DNA of 64,000 bases from Polaromonas sp. C04 (GTDB lineage: Bacteria > Pseudomonadota > Gammaproteobacteria > Burkholderiales > Burkholderiaceae_C): the NCBI RefSeq assembly GCF_002002705.1, contig NZ_MUNS01000034.1, positions 62,001 to 126,000 on the forward strand, in the 5' to 3' direction. The number at the start of each line of letters is the position of its first letter. Position 1 is the stretch's first letter. This document shows positions 38,363 through 48,230 of the stretch, one piece after another. The translations under genes were made by a program, and so were the position numbers. Below the pieces are notes generated by a model. That model searched no databases. It was not told where the DNA came from and worked only from the letters and a program-made list of their open reading frames with translations.

Positions 38363-39415
38363 ATGTCCCTACTCCCCTACGCGCTCGCCCGCCCCTTTTT
38401 GTTTGGCCTCGACGCCGAAACTGCCCACGAACTGACCCTGAACACCCTGGCGCGCGCGCAGGGCACGCCGCTTGAGTGGGCGTATTGCAATGGCCGGGTG
38501 GAAGACCCGATCGAGCTGGCGGGCCTGACCTTCCCGAACCGCGTCGGGCTGGCGGCGGGCCTGGACAAGAACGCGCGCTGCATCGACGGCCTGGGCGCCA
38601 TGGGCTTCGGCTTTGTGGAGGTCGGCACCGTCACGCCGAAGGCCCAGCCCGGCAACCCCAAGCCGCGCATGTTCCGCCTGCCGCAGGCCAACGCCCTGAT
38701 CAACCGGCTGGGCTTCAACAACGACGGGCTGGACGCCTTCATTGCCAATGTGCAGCGCTCGTCGCTGCGCGCCAGCGGGCGAAAGAATTCGATGCTGCTG
38801 GGCCTGAACATCGGCAAGAACGCCGCTACGCCGATCGAGCGCGCGACCGACGACTATGTGACCTGCCTGGACGGCGTGTACCCGCATGCCGACTACGTCA
38901 CGGTCAATATCTCCAGCCCCAACACGAAGAACCTGCGCGCGCTGCAGGGCGACGAGGCGCTCGATGGCCTGCTGGGCGCCCTCGCCGCGCGTCGCGAGGC
39001 ACTGGCGCAGCAGCACCAGAAGCGCGTGCCCCTGTTCGTGAAAATCGCGCCCGACCTGATTGAAGCGCAGGTGGCGGTGATTGCCGCCGCGCTCCAGCGC
39101 CACGGCATGGACGGCGTGGTGGCCACCAACACCACCATCAGCCGCGAGGCCGTCCAGGGCCTGCCGCATGCCGAGGAAACGGGTGGCCTGTCCGGCGCGC
39201 CGGTGTTTGAGGCCAGCAACCGCGTCATTGGCCAGCTGCGCGCGGCCCTGGGGAAAAAATTCCCCATCATCGGGGTCGGCGGCATCCTGAGCGCGCAGGA
39301 CGCGCTGGGCAAAATCCGCGCGGGCGCCGACGTGGTGCAGATCTACACCGGCCTGATCTACAAGGGGCCGGAACTGGTTCGGCAAGCTGCACTTGCGATA
39401 AAAAAAGGCCGGTAG
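38363..39415 (+). CDS. pyrD: Dihydroorotate dehydrogenase (quinone), class 2
   Basis: 350 residues. An N-terminal amphipathic membrane-contact segment ([22 protein letters not shown]) marks the quinone-linked class. FMN and substrate motifs are [26 protein letters not shown] with the catalytic Ser, and [27 protein letters not shown]. Fourth step of pyrimidine synthesis at the inner membrane. The stop codon TAG lies inside an inverted dispersed repeat copy (39408). Confidence 0.96.
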   Translation: MSLLPYALARPFLFGLDAETAHELTLNTLARAQGTPLEWAYCNGRVEDPIELAGLTFPNRVGLAAGLDKNARCIDGLGAMGFGFVEVGTVTPKAQPGNPKPRMFRLPQANALINRLGFNNDGLDAFIANVQRSSLRASGRKNSMLLGLNIGKNAATPIERATDDYVTCLDGVYPHADYVTVNISSPNTKNLRALQGDEALDGLLGALAARREALAQQHQKRVPLFVKIAPDLIEAQVAVIAAALQRHGMDGVVATNTTISREAVQGLPHAEETGGLSGAPVFEASNRVIGQLRAALGKKFPIIGVGGILSAQDALGKIRAGADVVQIYTGLIYKGPELVRQAALAIKKGR

Positions 39416-39456
39416 CCCATACCGGGCGAGCGCTGATAGCTTCTATTTCGATAGCA
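39408..39456 (-). repeat. Dispersed short repeat, inverted copy 5, at the pyrD stop codon
   Basis: On the minus strand: AGCTATCAGCGCTCGCCCGG-TATGGGCTACCGG. It overlaps the last codons of pyrD and ends by the stop of the convergent oxidase gene. CCGG-TA-style symmetry in CCCGGTATGGG allows a small stem, so it may terminate both genes. Confidence 0.5.
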
Positions 39457-40543
39457 AGCGGGCCACATGCTCGCCGATCGCCAGCGAACTGGTGAGCCCT
39501 GGCGACTCGATGCCGAACAGGTTGACCAGTCCCGGCACACCATGTTCGGCCGGCCCTTGAATCAGGAAGTCCCGGGCCGCCGCGTGTGGCGGTGCGATCT
39601 TGGGACGAATCCCCGCATAGCCGGGAATCAAGGCGCCGTCCGGCAGGCCCGGCCAGTACTTGCGCACCTCGGCATAGAACGCATCACCGCGCGCGGGGTC
39701 CACCACCAGGTCGTCGGGCGATTCCACCCACTGCACGTCGGGGCCGAATTTGGCCTGGCCACCGAGGTCGATGGTCAGGTGCACGCCCAGGCCGGCGGTT
39801 TCTGGCACCGGGTAGATCAGGCGGCCGAACGGCGAGCGGCCGGAGAGCGTGAAGTAGTTGCCCTTGGCGTAGTAGCTTGGCGGCACATGGCGCGCATCGA
39901 GGCCGGCAAACTTTGACGCCAGTGCCGGCGCGTGCAGTCCGGCCGCGTTCACCACCGTCGTCGCCCGCAATTCCGTGCCGTCGCATGCTATCAAAGTAAT
40001 AGCGTCTTGCGAACATTCGGCGCGGATCAGCGGCGAATTCAGGGCGACCAGCCCGCCCGCATGCTCGAGATCGCCCTGCAAGGCCAGCATCAGCGCATGG
40101 CTGTCCAGGATGCCGGTGCCGGGCGAGTGCAGCGCCGCCACGCATTCGAGCTGCGGCTCCAGCGCCCTGGCCTGCTCGCGCGTGAGCAGTTGCAGGTCGT
40201 GCACGCCGTTGGCGCGCGCCTGATCGATGACGGCGGAGAGCTGCGCCACCTGCGCCTTTGACGTGGCCAAAATCAGCTTGCCGCAGCGCCGGTGCGCAAG
40301 GCCGCGCGCGGCGCAGTAGGCGTACAGCAGCTGTTTGCCCTGCACGCACAGCTGCGCCTTGAGCGAGCCGGTGGCGTAGTAAATCCCCGCATGAATGACT
40401 TCGCTGTTGCGCGAGCTGGTGCCGGTGCCGATCGCGTCCAACGCCTCCAGCACCATCACCTCGCGCCCCTGCAGGGCCAGCGCCCGCGCCACGGCCAGCC
40501 CGACCACCCCCGCGCCAATCACCACGCAATCGACCTTGTCCAC
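39443..40543 (-). CDS. FAD-dependent oxidoreductase, L-2-hydroxyglutarate oxidase-like
   Basis: 366 residues from a GTG start at 40543 ([23 protein letters not shown]). DAO-family FAD motif [13 protein letters not shown], then [25 protein letters not shown], which is the LhgO-type block, and [20 protein letters not shown] near the end. It likely oxidises an alpha-hydroxy acid such as L-2-hydroxyglutarate to the 2-oxo acid. A fragment of the dispersed repeat seems present in frame (about 39985-40015, encoding [10 protein letters not shown]). It follows the hutG-like gene by 25 bases. Confidence 0.82.
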   Translation of the reverse strand: MDKVDCVVIGAGVVGLAVARALALQGREVMVLEALDAIGTGTSSRNSEVIHAGIYYATGSLKAQLCVQGKQLLYAYCAARGLAHRRCGKLILATSKAQVAQLSAVIDQARANGVHDLQLLTREQARALEPQLECVAALHSPGTGILDSHALMLALQGDLEHAGGLVALNSPLIRAECSQDAITLIACDGTELRATTVVNAAGLHAPALASKFAGLDARHVPPSYYAKGNYFTLSGRSPFGRLIYPVPETAGLGVHLTIDLGGQAKFGPDVQWVESPDDLVVDPARGDAFYAEVRKYWPGLPDGALIPGYAGIRPKIAPPHAAARDFLIQGPAEHGVPGLVNLFGIESPGLTSSLAIGEHVARLLSK

Positions 40544-40568
40544 CCGGCAGTCCAGTGCGCCTGAGCGG

Positions 40569-41414
40569 TCAGAGCGTCCGCGGATCGGTCTGCAGCAGTC
40601 GCTGCACCAACGAGCGCAGGCTCGCCTGCAGCGATGCAAACCCGTCGGTCATCTGCAGCGTCTGCTCGTTCATGTACAGCTTGCGGTTGACCTCGACCTG
40701 GATGCTGTGGCGCTGGCGCGCCGGGTCGCCGTAGCGGCGCACCAGTTCCACGCCCTTGTACGGATGGTTGTAGGCCACGCTGTAGCCCAAGCCCTTGAGA
40801 TGCTCACAAACCAATCGCACCAAAGGCGCGCTGGTGGTGGACTGGTCGCGGTCCCCGATCACGAAATCCGCATGGACCAGCCCCGGGAAGTCGGTTGCCT
40901 GGCTGGCGCCGACCGCCGGCATGGAGTGGCAGTTGATATGGATGCTGTAGCCGTGCCGCTCATGCGCCGCGTCGATCGCCTGCGCCACCGCAAAGTGATA
41001 CGGCTGCCAGCAGTTGGCAATGCGCGCGCGCACCTCCGCCACACCGAGCTTGCGGTTGTAGATGGGCACGCCGTCGTCGGTGGCGCGCCAGATCAGGCCC
41101 TTGCCCAGACGCACCTTCGACAGCGTGGCCGGATCGCTGGCCACCGGCTCGGGCCAGGGCTCATCGAACAGCGTCACATCCACCTCGGTGGTATTGCGGT
41201 TGGCATCGAGATAGCTGCGCGGGAAGTGCGCCTCGATCCAGGCGACACCGAGCGCGGGCGCAAAGTCGTACAACTTTTCGACGTGCGTGTCTTCGGCCGT
41301 ACGCAGCGTCTCCAGCGCACAGGCATAGGCAAAATCGTCGGGGTAATGGACGCCGCTATGGGGCGAGTCGAGCACCAGCGGCGTGGTGCCGGGGCGGTAG
41401 GTGACGTAATGCAT
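40569..41414 (-). CDS. hutG: N-formylglutamate amidohydrolase
   Basis: 281 residues from the ATG at 41414. Family blocks [49 protein letters not shown] and [11 protein letters not shown] (metal-binding His and Cys/Ser region). It hydrolyses N-formyl-L-glutamate, the last step of one histidine route. No other hut gene is here. The linked LhgO-like oxidase acts on a five-carbon acid, so a shared glutamate-related role is possible. Confidence 0.85.
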   Translation of the reverse strand: MHYVTYRPGTTPLVLDSPHSGVHYPDDFAYACALETLRTAEDTHVEKLYDFAPALGVAWIEAHFPRSYLDANRNTTEVDVTLFDEPWPEPVASDPATLSKVRLGKGLIWRATDDGVPIYNRKLGVAEVRARIANCWQPYHFAVAQAIDAAHERHGYSIHINCHSMPAVGASQATDFPGLVHADFVIGDRDQSTTSAPLVRLVCEHLKGLGYSVAYNHPYKGVELVRRYGDPARQRHSIQVEVNRKLYMNEQTLQMTDGFASLQASLRSLVQRLLQTDPRTL

Positions 41415-41509
41415 CAGGCCATTTTGCCGCAAGGGCAGGCGCTGCGCCTACGCGAAAAACCGCACGACCGGGCCTGGCAACCCCATCGTGCGGCGGGTGG
41501 CCCGGCGTA

Positions 41510-42073
41510 TCAGGCGGCGGCAGCGACGTGCAGCGCCGCCGATTTGGCCGCTGCGGATTTTGTGCCGCTGCCGGCACCGAACTCGATCTCACCCGATAAC
41601 TGGGCGCCTTCTTCGACCACGAGCTTGCCGTAGCGGATCTTGCCGGTGACTTTGCCGGTAGCGTAGATCACCAGCTTGTCGCGCACCGTCAGGCTGCCAT
41701 CGAACTGGCCACGAATCTCTGCGATATCAATTTCGGCCGAGCCCTTGAATGCGCCCTGCTGCGAGATCTGCATCACGCGCGAGTCCATCGTGGCTTCCAC
41801 CAGGCCTTCGACCACGAGCGTGTCGCAATCGGTGATCTCAACACCCTTGAGTTTGATGTTCGGCCCCACCGTGAGCTTGCTGCCGCCTTCCTGCACGCTT
41901 GCCGTTGCGGCAGTTGCGGCGTTGCTATTTGGGACCGGGTTTGCTACGGGCGTGGCTGTCTGCAAAGTATTCAAACCACTCAACCCGGCGGTGCCGCCGC
42001 TGGTTGGGGTGGGACGTGGACTGAATCCGTCGGATTCACGCTTGTTGCCGAAAAAGGGAGACTGTAGAGCCAC
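41510..42073 (-). CDS. Bactofilin, polymer-forming cytoskeletal protein
   Basis: 187 residues from the GTG at 42073, chosen because GGAGGAAG ends five bases upstream; an ATG at 42103 would add ten residues but place this Shine-Dalgarno inside the gene. A disordered N-terminal tail (about 1-75, rich in Asn/Ala/Thr) precedes the right-handed beta-helix core: KLTVGPNIKLKGVEITDCDTLVVEGLVEATMDSRVMQISQQGAFKGSAEI to SGEIEFG. The Ala-rich tail follows. Bactofilins polymerise without nucleotides and scaffold cell-wall or membrane machinery. Confidence 0.9.
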   Translation of the reverse strand: MALQSPFFGNKRESDGFSPRPTPTSGGTAGLSGLNTLQTATPVANPVPNSNAATAATASVQEGGSKLTVGPNIKLKGVEITDCDTLVVEGLVEATMDSRVMQISQQGAFKGSAEIDIAEIRGQFDGSLTVRDKLVIYATGKVTGKIRYGKLVVEEGAQLSGEIEFGAGSGTKSAAAKSAALHVAAAA

Positions 42074-42220
42074 GTAACTTCCTCCAAAAAATGAAGAGTC
42101 CATGGTAGCGGTTGCACTGCGTGAAAGATGCACTTCATGTGCAAGAGTAGTAACCAAAATTTGGGCGCTCTGGCCAGGGGCGTGCGGGCATCGGGCACAG
42201 GCACGCAGGGACGCTCTCGT

Positions 42221-42529
42221 TCAGCGGCGTTGTGTCTGCATTGCCGCCAGCCAGCGCCCGGTTTGCCTGAAGGTGCGCCAGCCCCGCCACAGGCGCCCGG
42301 CCCAGCGCATGGCACGTGCGGGGCGCAGGGCCGCCAGCAACATCACCGGGCCGATCAACGCATACGGGTGCTGGCGCAGCCATTGCACCCCGGCCCGGGC
42401 CGTATCGGCCAGGGCCAGCGGCGCACGCAGCACCTCGGCCTGACCGGCCAGCGTCTGGCGCAACTGCGCACTGCGCATCACCAGGCGCTGGCGCCGCAGT
42501 GCGAGCTGGACATCGCGATCGCTGCTCAT
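42221..42529 (-). CDS. YqjK-like small protein
   Basis: 102 residues from ATG 42529 (MSSDRDVQLALRRQRLVMRS). Basic, with one hydrophobic stretch near residues 50-65 (HPYALIGPVMLLAALRPARA). Assignment rests on the order DUF883-holin/YqjE-YqjK, the same order as yqjD-yqjE-yqjK in enterobacteria. It starts four bases after the YqjE gene. Confidence 0.7.
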   Translation of the reverse strand: MSSDRDVQLALRRQRLVMRSAQLRQTLAGQAEVLRAPLALADTARAGVQWLRQHPYALIGPVMLLAALRPARAMRWAGRLWRGWRTFRQTGRWLAAMQTQRR

Positions 42530-42533
42530 GCCT

Positions 42534-42938
42534 TCACTCACCGGTGTTGTGCGGCTTGAGCCCGGCCAGGTCCTGCCGGAGCTCTTGGACCGTGGCGCCG
42601 AGCGCGCCCGAGGGGTTGCGCAGCCGGTTGCGCGCGGCATGCATCAGCAGTGCGCCGGTGCCCAGAAACAGAAGGGTCAAAATACCCAGCGTGGCAAGGC
42701 GATAGCCCTCCCACAACAGCACCACGATAAAGCCGCACAGGAGGATCACGCCGACCCCCAGCAGCATCAGCGCCAGTCCGGCCCACAGCAGGCCATCGAA
42801 AACGCGGAGTTTCTCCTGCTCTATCTCGGTCAGAAACAAGTCAAGGCGAACCTGCGCCATCTCCAGGGCGGTCGCCAGCAGCTGGCGCAAGGAAGCGAAC
42901 AGGCCGCCGCCCTGCCCGGGCCTGAGCGGTTCATTCAT
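42534..42938 (-). CDS. YqjE-like phage-holin-fold membrane protein
   Basis: 134 residues with two membrane helices (about 47-75, GLLWAGLALMLLGVGVILLCGFIVVLLW, and 80-98, LATLGILTLLFLGTGALL) and a preceding cytoplasmic amphipathic region (MAQVRLDLFLTEIEQEKLRV). This is the holin-X/YqjE pattern. It is probably an inner-membrane partner of the DUF883 protein. Confidence 0.82.
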   Translation of the reverse strand: MNEPLRPGQGGGLFASLRQLLATALEMAQVRLDLFLTEIEQEKLRVFDGLLWAGLALMLLGVGVILLCGFIVVLLWEGYRLATLGILTLLFLGTGALLMHAARNRLRNPSGALGATVQELRQDLAGLKPHNTGE

Positions 42939-42965
42939 GGAGGCGCCGTGTCGGAGTGCGCCGCA

Positions 42966-43277
42966 TCAGCGGCGGCCGATCAGCAGCCCCACCACCACGC
43001 CGATACCGGCCGCCATGCCAACCGCCTTCCAGGGGTGCTCATTGACAAAGTCATCGGTGGCCCGCCCGGCGGCCTTGGCCTTCACCACGGCGGCATCCTG
43101 CAAGTGCGCGAGGTCGATGCGCGCCTTCTTGAGGCCGGACTCGATGCGTCCGCGCAGTGCAGCCGCGCCCTCACCGGCCTGGTTGGCGGTCATGCGCAGC
43201 AGCTCTTCCGCGTCAGAGATGACGACACGCACGTCGCTGATCAATTTATCTTTGTTGGCACCGGTGAATTCGGACAT
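42966..43277 (-). CDS. DUF883 (YqjD/ElaB-like) ribosome- or membrane-associated protein
   Basis: 103 residues from ATG 43277 (MSEFTGANKDKLISDVRVVI). A long amphipathic helix region is followed by a C-terminal anchor HPWKAVGMAAGIGVVVGLLIGRR, the hallmark of YqjD/ElaB/YgaM. In E. coli YqjD tethers stationary-phase ribosomes to the membrane. First gene of the three-gene group. Confidence 0.88.
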   Translation of the reverse strand: MSEFTGANKDKLISDVRVVISDAEELLRMTANQAGEGAAALRGRIESGLKKARIDLAHLQDAAVVKAKAAGRATDDFVNEHPWKAVGMAAGIGVVVGLLIGRR

Positions 43278-43362
43278 GGCAGGCTTTCGTTGGTTGAAAC
43301 AGTTTGATGCTACCCAATGAATACTACCAAGAGTCTGATCAAGGTCAAGGCCGCGCCTGTCA

Positions 43363-44274
43363 TCAGGGCGTGAACTGCAGCTTGTAGTCCCTGGCAAATT
43401 CCTCGCATCGCAACAGCATCCGCTGCTTTTGCCGTGCCACGTCCGATGAATCGCTGCAGAAGAAGTTGCGTGTACATCTTCCATAGGCGTCAAGCGCAGC
43501 AGCGACCCGCGCCACATCCTGCGCCGTCGCAGCGGCAACGGGCCGCAGTGCCGGACGCCTCGTGCTGCGTTGATACCTGATCAACCGGGCCAGCCTGTTC
43601 GCCATCGACTTGGTACGCGTGATCGACCTGACCAGGGGCACATTCATCGCCAGGGGCGCATAGGGTCGATTCACCGTGGCGAGCCAGTCCCTCCATTTGA
43701 ACTCATTGAAGCGATGCGCCAGAATACACGCCGCCCATGGAATGCCCATCGCGTCGGCACAAATGGCTCCATGCAGGGACTCGGCCAGAATGCGCGAGCA
43801 GGTGCGCATCTGCGCAATGACCGCGCCGGGCGACTGCCTGGGGCTGATGGCCAACATCCCTGCCTTGCTGGCGACGCTGGCCCAGTCAAAACTGTCCCAG
43901 GTCGCATGGTGCGGAATCAGCCCGACAGGGCCCCTACTATCATGCCCGGGCAGGAGTTCGGGCCACAGGATGGCCGAATCGCCCAGCGCCAGCTCACCGG
44001 GGATCCCGAATTCTCTCGCCGTGCCCGGGCCTCGCACCCAACGAAAATCCCAGTTGGCATCGGGTGGGCCGGCAAGATTTCCACCGAGTCCGGTTCCCAG
44101 CACCACTTTTCGGGCCGCCGCATCGTGCCGGCCGTCCAGCAGCGTTCCGACGCCATAGAAGAGAATCTGCCCCGTCAATTTCGATAAATCGGGAAACAGC
44201 CGCGACCATAGCTGTAAATTGATGTCGTCGCCAAAATTTCCGCCATCGATGCGGCAGTGTTGGATCAACGCCAT
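43363..44274 (-). CDS. Polysaccharide pyruvyl transferase family protein (ExoV-like)
   Basis: 303 residues from ATG 44274 (AAGGTGG upstream). Motifs GGNFGDDINLQLWSRLFPD and ILAESLHGAICADAMGIPWAA are diagnostic of the CsaB/ExoV family that transfers pyruvate from PEP to sugars as a ketal. FYGVGTLLD follows the family pattern. The gene stands alone with no glycosyltransferases around it, which is unusual, since these usually sit in exopolysaccharide clusters. The upstream gap is less GC-rich than the surroundings. It lies between yqjD-type genes and tRNA-Val. Confidence 0.82.
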   Translation of the reverse strand: MALIQHCRIDGGNFGDDINLQLWSRLFPDLSKLTGQILFYGVGTLLDGRHDAAARKVVLGTGLGGNLAGPPDANWDFRWVRGPGTAREFGIPGELALGDSAILWPELLPGHDSRGPVGLIPHHATWDSFDWASVASKAGMLAISPRQSPGAVIAQMRTCSRILAESLHGAICADAMGIPWAACILAHRFNEFKWRDWLATVNRPYAPLAMNVPLVRSITRTKSMANRLARLIRYQRSTRRPALRPVAAATAQDVARVAAALDAYGRCTRNFFCSDSSDVARQKQRMLLRCEEFARDYKLQFTP

Positions 44275-44465
44275 TTTTTGCCCACCTTGATCCCGGCGGC
44301 CGGAAGTGGCCTGTTGCAGGCCTGCCCTTTGTATTGCATGGTGCAACTGTCAGGCAGGGGCGATGCCTCTCAATGTCTACAAAGTGAATATATCGTAAAG
44401 ACACGTAATGCGTCGGCGGGACCGCTGCGGGGTTCGTGCGTGGCGGGTGGGGACAGGCAAGAAAA

Positions 44466-44493
44466 AAGGACCCGGCATTTCTGCCTGGTCCTT
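44466..44493 (-). terminator. Terminator downstream of tRNA-Val
   Basis: AAGGACC (44466-44472) pairs with GGTCCTT (44487-44493), with an inner GGCA/TGCC stem. The A-run 44462-44467 yields a U-tail on the minus strand, placing it 22 bases after the tRNA. Confidence 0.85.
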
Positions 44494-44514
44494 GATTTTC
44501 ATCACCAATGATAT

Positions 44515-44589
44515 TGGTGGGCAGTGCAAGTTTCGAACTTGCGACCCCTGCAGTGTGAATGCAGTGCTCTACCCCTGAGCTAACCGCCC
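44515..44589 (-). tRNA. tRNA-Val (CAC anticodon)
   Basis: 75 bases on the minus strand with the CCA end encoded. The acceptor stem GGGCGGT/ACTGCCC is complete with one G-U pair, the D-arm reads TAGCTCAGGGGTAGAGC, the anticodon stem CTGCA/TGCAG holds the loop TTCACAC, giving anticodon CAC for Val codon GTG, and the T-arm is CTTGC-GTTCGAAA-type (GCAAGTTCGAAACTTGC). No variable-arm anomalies. Confidence 0.96.
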
Positions 44590-44615
44590 AAATCTGTTGT
44601 TCAGAATACCTTAAA

Positions 44616-45344
44616 TTATGCCATAAATGGTGCCGCCGCTGGCGCCAGGGTCCGCCACACCGTCTTGCCGTCGCTGGACTTGTCGAGTTGCTTGAGGACG
44701 TCTTCATGCGCCGCCGCCTCCTGCTCACTGGCCGGCAGCACGGGCAAATCAAAACCGCGCAGGTCCATGCGCGTGGTGACGGTCCCCTGGTTGTCACCGG
44801 GCTCCAGATCCATCAACAGCGCGTCCTGGCCGCGCGTGAGGTTGATGTACACATCGGCCAGCAGCTCGGCATCGAGCAACGCGCCATGCAGCGTGCGGGT
44901 CGAGTTGTCGACGCCCAGCCGGTCGCACAGGGCGTTGAGCGAATTTCGCTTGCCCGGAAACATTTCCTTCGCCATGGCCAGCGTATCGGTCACGCTGCCC
45001 ACGAACTGTCCGAGGGCCGGCCGGCCGATCAGCTCCAGCTCCTTGTTCAGGAAGCTGACATCGAACTGGGCGTTGTGGATGATGATTTCGGCATCCCGCA
45101 GGTAGTCGAGCAACTCGTCTGCCACGGCTTCGAACCTGGGCTTGTCGCGCAAAAATTCGCTGCTGATGCCATGCACCTTGAGCGCGTCCTCGTGGCTGTC
45201 ACGCCCCGGGTTCAGATAGAAGTGCTTGTTGTTGCCGGTGAGTTTGCGCGCCAGCAGTTCCACACAGCCAATTTCAATGATGCGGTCACCGCCTTCGGCC
45301 GACAGGCCCGTGGTTTCGGTGTCGAGAACGATCTGGCGTGACAT
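44616..45344 (-). CDS. dnaQ: DNA polymerase III epsilon subunit (3'-5' proofreading exonuclease)
   Basis: 242 residues. Exo I motif VLDTETTGLSAEGGDRIIEIG, Exo II in IIIHNAQFDVSFLNKEL, and HGALLDAELLADVYINLT with the catalytic His-Asp of the DEDDh class. The C-terminal part binds the alpha subunit. The start overlaps the fdx stop in TGATG-type fashion, so dnaQ is transcribed at the end of the isc operon, an unexpected but common betaproteobacterial order. Confidence 0.96.
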   Translation of the reverse strand: MSRQIVLDTETTGLSAEGGDRIIEIGCVELLARKLTGNNKHFYLNPGRDSHEDALKVHGISSEFLRDKPRFEAVADELLDYLRDAEIIIHNAQFDVSFLNKELELIGRPALGQFVGSVTDTLAMAKEMFPGKRNSLNALCDRLGVDNSTRTLHGALLDAELLADVYINLTRGQDALLMDLEPGDNQGTVTTRMDLRGFDLPVLPASEQEAAAHEDVLKQLDKSSDGKTVWRTLAPAAAPFMA

Positions 45345-45682
45345 CAGTGATTCTCCTTGGCGTGGTTGATCGAATATTTGGGAATTTCCACCGTCACATT
45401 CGACTGCGCCAGGATTGCCTGGCAGCTCAGGCGCGAGTTTGGCTCCAGCCCCCAGGCGCGGTCCAGCAGGTCCTCTTCGTTTTCGTCCATTTCGTTGAGC
45501 GACTGGAAGCCCTCGCGCACCACCACATGGCAGGTGGTGCAGGCGCAGCTCAGGTCGCAGGCGTGCTCGATGTTGATGTGATTGTCGAGCAGCGCCTCGC
45601 AGATCGAGGTGCCCGCCGGTGCGCTGACTTCTGCCCCCTGCGGACAGTATTCGGGGTGCGGCAGTATTTTGATAACGGGCAT
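45344..45682 (-). CDS. fdx: ISC-type [2Fe-2S] ferredoxin
   Basis: 112 residues. Cluster ligands in HACDLSCACTTCHVVV (C-x5-C-x2-C) and the distant Cys of LSCQAI match adrenodoxin-like Fdx. It supplies electrons for Fe-S assembly on IscU. It sits 13 bases after hscA; no iscX gene is present between it and dnaQ. Confidence 0.95.
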   Translation of the reverse strand: MPVIKILPHPEYCPQGAEVSAPAGTSICEALLDNHINIEHACDLSCACTTCHVVVREGFQSLNEMDENEEDLLDRAWGLEPNSRLSCQAILAQSNVTVEIPKYSINHAKENH

Positions 45683-45695
45683 GCGATGTTGTCTT

Positions 45696-47579
45696 TTATA
45701 AGGTTTTCACGTTTTTGCCGGCCAGGGCTTGCCGGATGCCGCGGTTCATGCGCAGGGCCGCGAACGCTTCCGTCCCCGCGGCCAGGCGCTGTGTTGTCGC
45801 CTCGACCGCCTTGGGGTCTTCCAGCAACAGGGCCTGCACGCTGGCGTCCAGCAGCGCATCGATGCCGGCGCGCTCGCTGGCGGACAGCAGATCGCCATCG
45901 GCCGCCAGCGCGCTGCGGGTGGCCGCCATCATGCGCTCGGCATCGACGCGCGCCTGCACCAGTGCGCGCGCCTGCACGTCCTGCCCCGCGGTCGAGAAAC
46001 TGTCCTGCAGCATTCTGGCGATCTGCTCGTCGCTCAGGCCGTAGGAAGGCTTTACGTCAATGCTGGCTTCGACACCGCTGGTCTGCTCCCTGGCCTGCAC
46101 GGTCAGCAGGCCATCCGCGTCGACCGTGAACATGACGCGAATACGCGCGGCGCCCGCCACCATGGGCGGAATGCCGCGCAGCTCAAAACGCGCCAGGCTG
46201 CGGCAATCGGCCACCAGATCGCGCTCGCCCTGCACCACATGCAGCGCCAGCGCGGTCTGGCCATCCTGAAAGGTGGTGAAGTCCTGCGCCATCGCGGTCG
46301 GGATGGTCTGATTGCGCGGCACGATGCGCTCGACCAGGCCGCCCATGGTCTCAATCCCGAGCGACAGCGGAATCACGTCCAGCAGCAGCAGATCACCCGC
46401 CATGTTGTGGCCTGCCAACTGGTTGGCCTGGATGGCCGCGCCCAAAGCCACCACTTCGTCCGGATTGAGGTTGTTCAACGGCGCATGGCCAAAAAAATTG
46501 CCGACGGCGCGCTGGATTTGCGGCATGCGCGTCGAGCCACCCACCATCACCACACCCTTGACGTCGTCCCGGCCGAGTTTGGCATCGCGCAGGGCCTTGC
46601 GCGCAGCAGCCAGGGTGCGATCCGTCAGGCCGGCCGTGGCGGCCTCGAATTGTGCGGCGGTTACATGAAAACTGACCTTAGCCCCCGCCAGTTCAGCACT
46701 GAACGCTACCGAATCCGTAGCAGACGCAACTGAAGAGAGCGCCTCCTTGCAGGCCCGCGCGGCCACCTTCAGCGCCGATTTGTCCGATGCGGTGACGGCT
46801 TGCAGGCCAGCTTGCGCCAGCACCCAGTCGGCCAGTGCACGGTCATAGTCGTCGCCGCCCAGCGCCGAGTCGCCGCCGGTCGCGATGACCTCGAACACGC
46901 CTTGCGTCAGGCGCAGGATGGAAATGTCGAAGGTGCCGCCGCCCAGGTCATAGACCGCATAAATGCCTTCGCTGGCATTGTCCAGCCCGTACGCCAGAGC
47001 GGCGGCCGTGGGTTCGCTGATCAAGCGCAGCACATTGATGCCCGCCAGTTGGGCCGCATCCTTGGTGGCCTGGCGCTGCGCCTCGTCAAAATACGCCGGC
47101 ACGGTGATCACGGCGCCGTAGAGGTCGTCTTTGAACGTGTCCTCGGCCCGGTGCCGCAGCGCGGCGAGTATCTCGGCGCTCAGCTCTACCGGCGATTTGT
47201 CGCCCGCCACGGTGTTGATCCACAGCATGCCGGAAGGCTCCGACGCGCCGGCATCGACAAACCGGTACGGCAACTTGTCGTGATTGGCAATGTCCTGGAG
47301 GCCCCGCCCCATGAAGCGCTTGACCGATGCAATGGTGTTTTCCGGATCCTCGGCCTGCGCCGCCAGCGCATCAAAACCAATTTTTCGCCCACCGTCGGCC
47401 AAATAACGCACCACGGAGGGAAGTATCACCCTGCCCTGCGCATCGGGCAGGCATTCGGCCACACCGCTGCGCACCGCAGCGACCAGCGAATGGGTGGTGC
47501 CCAGGTCAATGCCCACCGCGATACGCCGCTGGTGCGGATCGGGCGACTGGCCGGGCTCTGAAATCTGAAGAAGCGCCAT
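45696..47579 (-). CDS. hscA: Fe-S cluster assembly chaperone HscA (Hsp70 family)
   Basis: 627 residues. ATPase motifs [36 protein letters not shown] and [17 protein letters not shown]; substrate domain with [20 protein letters not shown]. Shorter than DnaK and lacking its DnaK-type C-terminal tail, as HscA should be. Drives cluster release from IscU with HscB. 24 bases after hscB. Confidence 0.96.
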   Translation of the reverse strand: MALLQISEPGQSPDPHQRRIAVGIDLGTTHSLVAAVRSGVAECLPDAQGRVILPSVVRYLADGGRKIGFDALAAQAEDPENTIASVKRFMGRGLQDIANHDKLPYRFVDAGASEPSGMLWINTVAGDKSPVELSAEILAALRHRAEDTFKDDLYGAVITVPAYFDEAQRQATKDAAQLAGINVLRLISEPTAAALAYGLDNASEGIYAVYDLGGGTFDISILRLTQGVFEVIATGGDSALGGDDYDRALADWVLAQAGLQAVTASDKSALKVAARACKEALSSVASATDSVAFSAELAGAKVSFHVTAAQFEAATAGLTDRTLAAARKALRDAKLGRDDVKGVVMVGGSTRMPQIQRAVGNFFGHAPLNNLNPDEVVALGAAIQANQLAGHNMAGDLLLLDVIPLSLGIETMGGLVERIVPRNQTIPTAMAQDFTTFQDGQTALALHVVQGERDLVADCRSLARFELRGIPPMVAGAARIRVMFTVDADGLLTVQAREQTSGVEASIDVKPSYGLSDEQIARMLQDSFSTAGQDVQARALVQARVDAERMMAATRSALAADGDLLSASERAGIDALLDASVQALLLEDPKAVEATTQRLAAGTEAFAALRMNRGIRQALAGKNVKTL

Positions 47580-47603
47580 GTAATTTGTTCGGATTGACGG
47601 GCT

Positions 47604-48173
47604 CTATTGTCCCTTGCCGGCAGTGCCCGGTGGGGCGCTGCCGGCCTGGCTACTGGATTGAGCGTCGGCGTCCAGACGGTCTTCGATGTCGCGGGCAAAA
47701 CGCTCGATGAACATCAGGGCCCTGACCTGCTGCACGGCCTGTGCGTAGTGGTGCTCCACATCCAGCAATTGCTCACATTTTTGTAGCGCCTGGCGCCGTG
47801 CGCTGGCCACCTCAAAGCTGATTTGATCCAGTTCGGCGGGGCTGACGGCATCATCGAGCGACTCGCGCCATGCCATTTGCTGCATCAGGAAATCCGCCGG
47901 CATGGCCGTGTTGTTTTCGGCATTGACGGGCGCGCCGTTCAGCTCGCACAGGTAGGCCGCTCGCCTGAGCGGATCCTTCAGGCGCTGGTAGGCCTCGTTG
48001 ATGCGCACCGACCACTGCATCGCCACGCGCTGGGCGGCCGCGCCGTGCCCGGAGAACTTGTCGGGATGGGCTTCGCGCTGCAGCGCCTTCCAGCGCGCAT
48101 CCAGGGTCGCACGCTCCTGCGCAAACCGCGCCGGAATGTCAAATAGCTCGAAATCGCTGGATTGGAGGTTCAT
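47604..48173 (-). CDS. hscB: Fe-S cluster co-chaperone HscB (J-protein)
   Basis: 189 residues. The J-domain contains HPD in LQREAHPDKFSGHG, and the C-terminal helical bundle contains ADFLMQQMAWRESLDDA, the IscU contact region. An extra Ser/Gly/Pro tail of about 15 residues ends the protein. It stimulates HscA ATPase. Confidence 0.95.
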   Translation of the reverse strand: MNLQSSDFELFDIPARFAQERATLDARWKALQREAHPDKFSGHGAAAQRVAMQWSVRINEAYQRLKDPLRRAAYLCELNGAPVNAENNTAMPADFLMQQMAWRESLDDAVSPAELDQISFEVASARRQALQKCEQLLDVEHHYAQAVQQVRALMFIERFARDIEDRLDADAQSSSQAGSAPPGTAGKGQ

Positions 48174-48230
48174 GTCAATAAAAAACCGCCATCACGGAGC
48201 GTGAAGGCGGTCTGCTGGGAACGCACGGAG

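Noticed and set aside
44515-44589. tRNA-Val as attachment site of a genomic island carrying the pyruvyl-transferase gene
   Set aside because: No integrase and no second copy of the tRNA 3' end was seen on either side.
45683-45695. iscX at the end of the isc operon
   Set aside because: Only 13 bases separate hscA and fdx, and dnaQ overlaps fdx directly; no iscX-like frame exists here.
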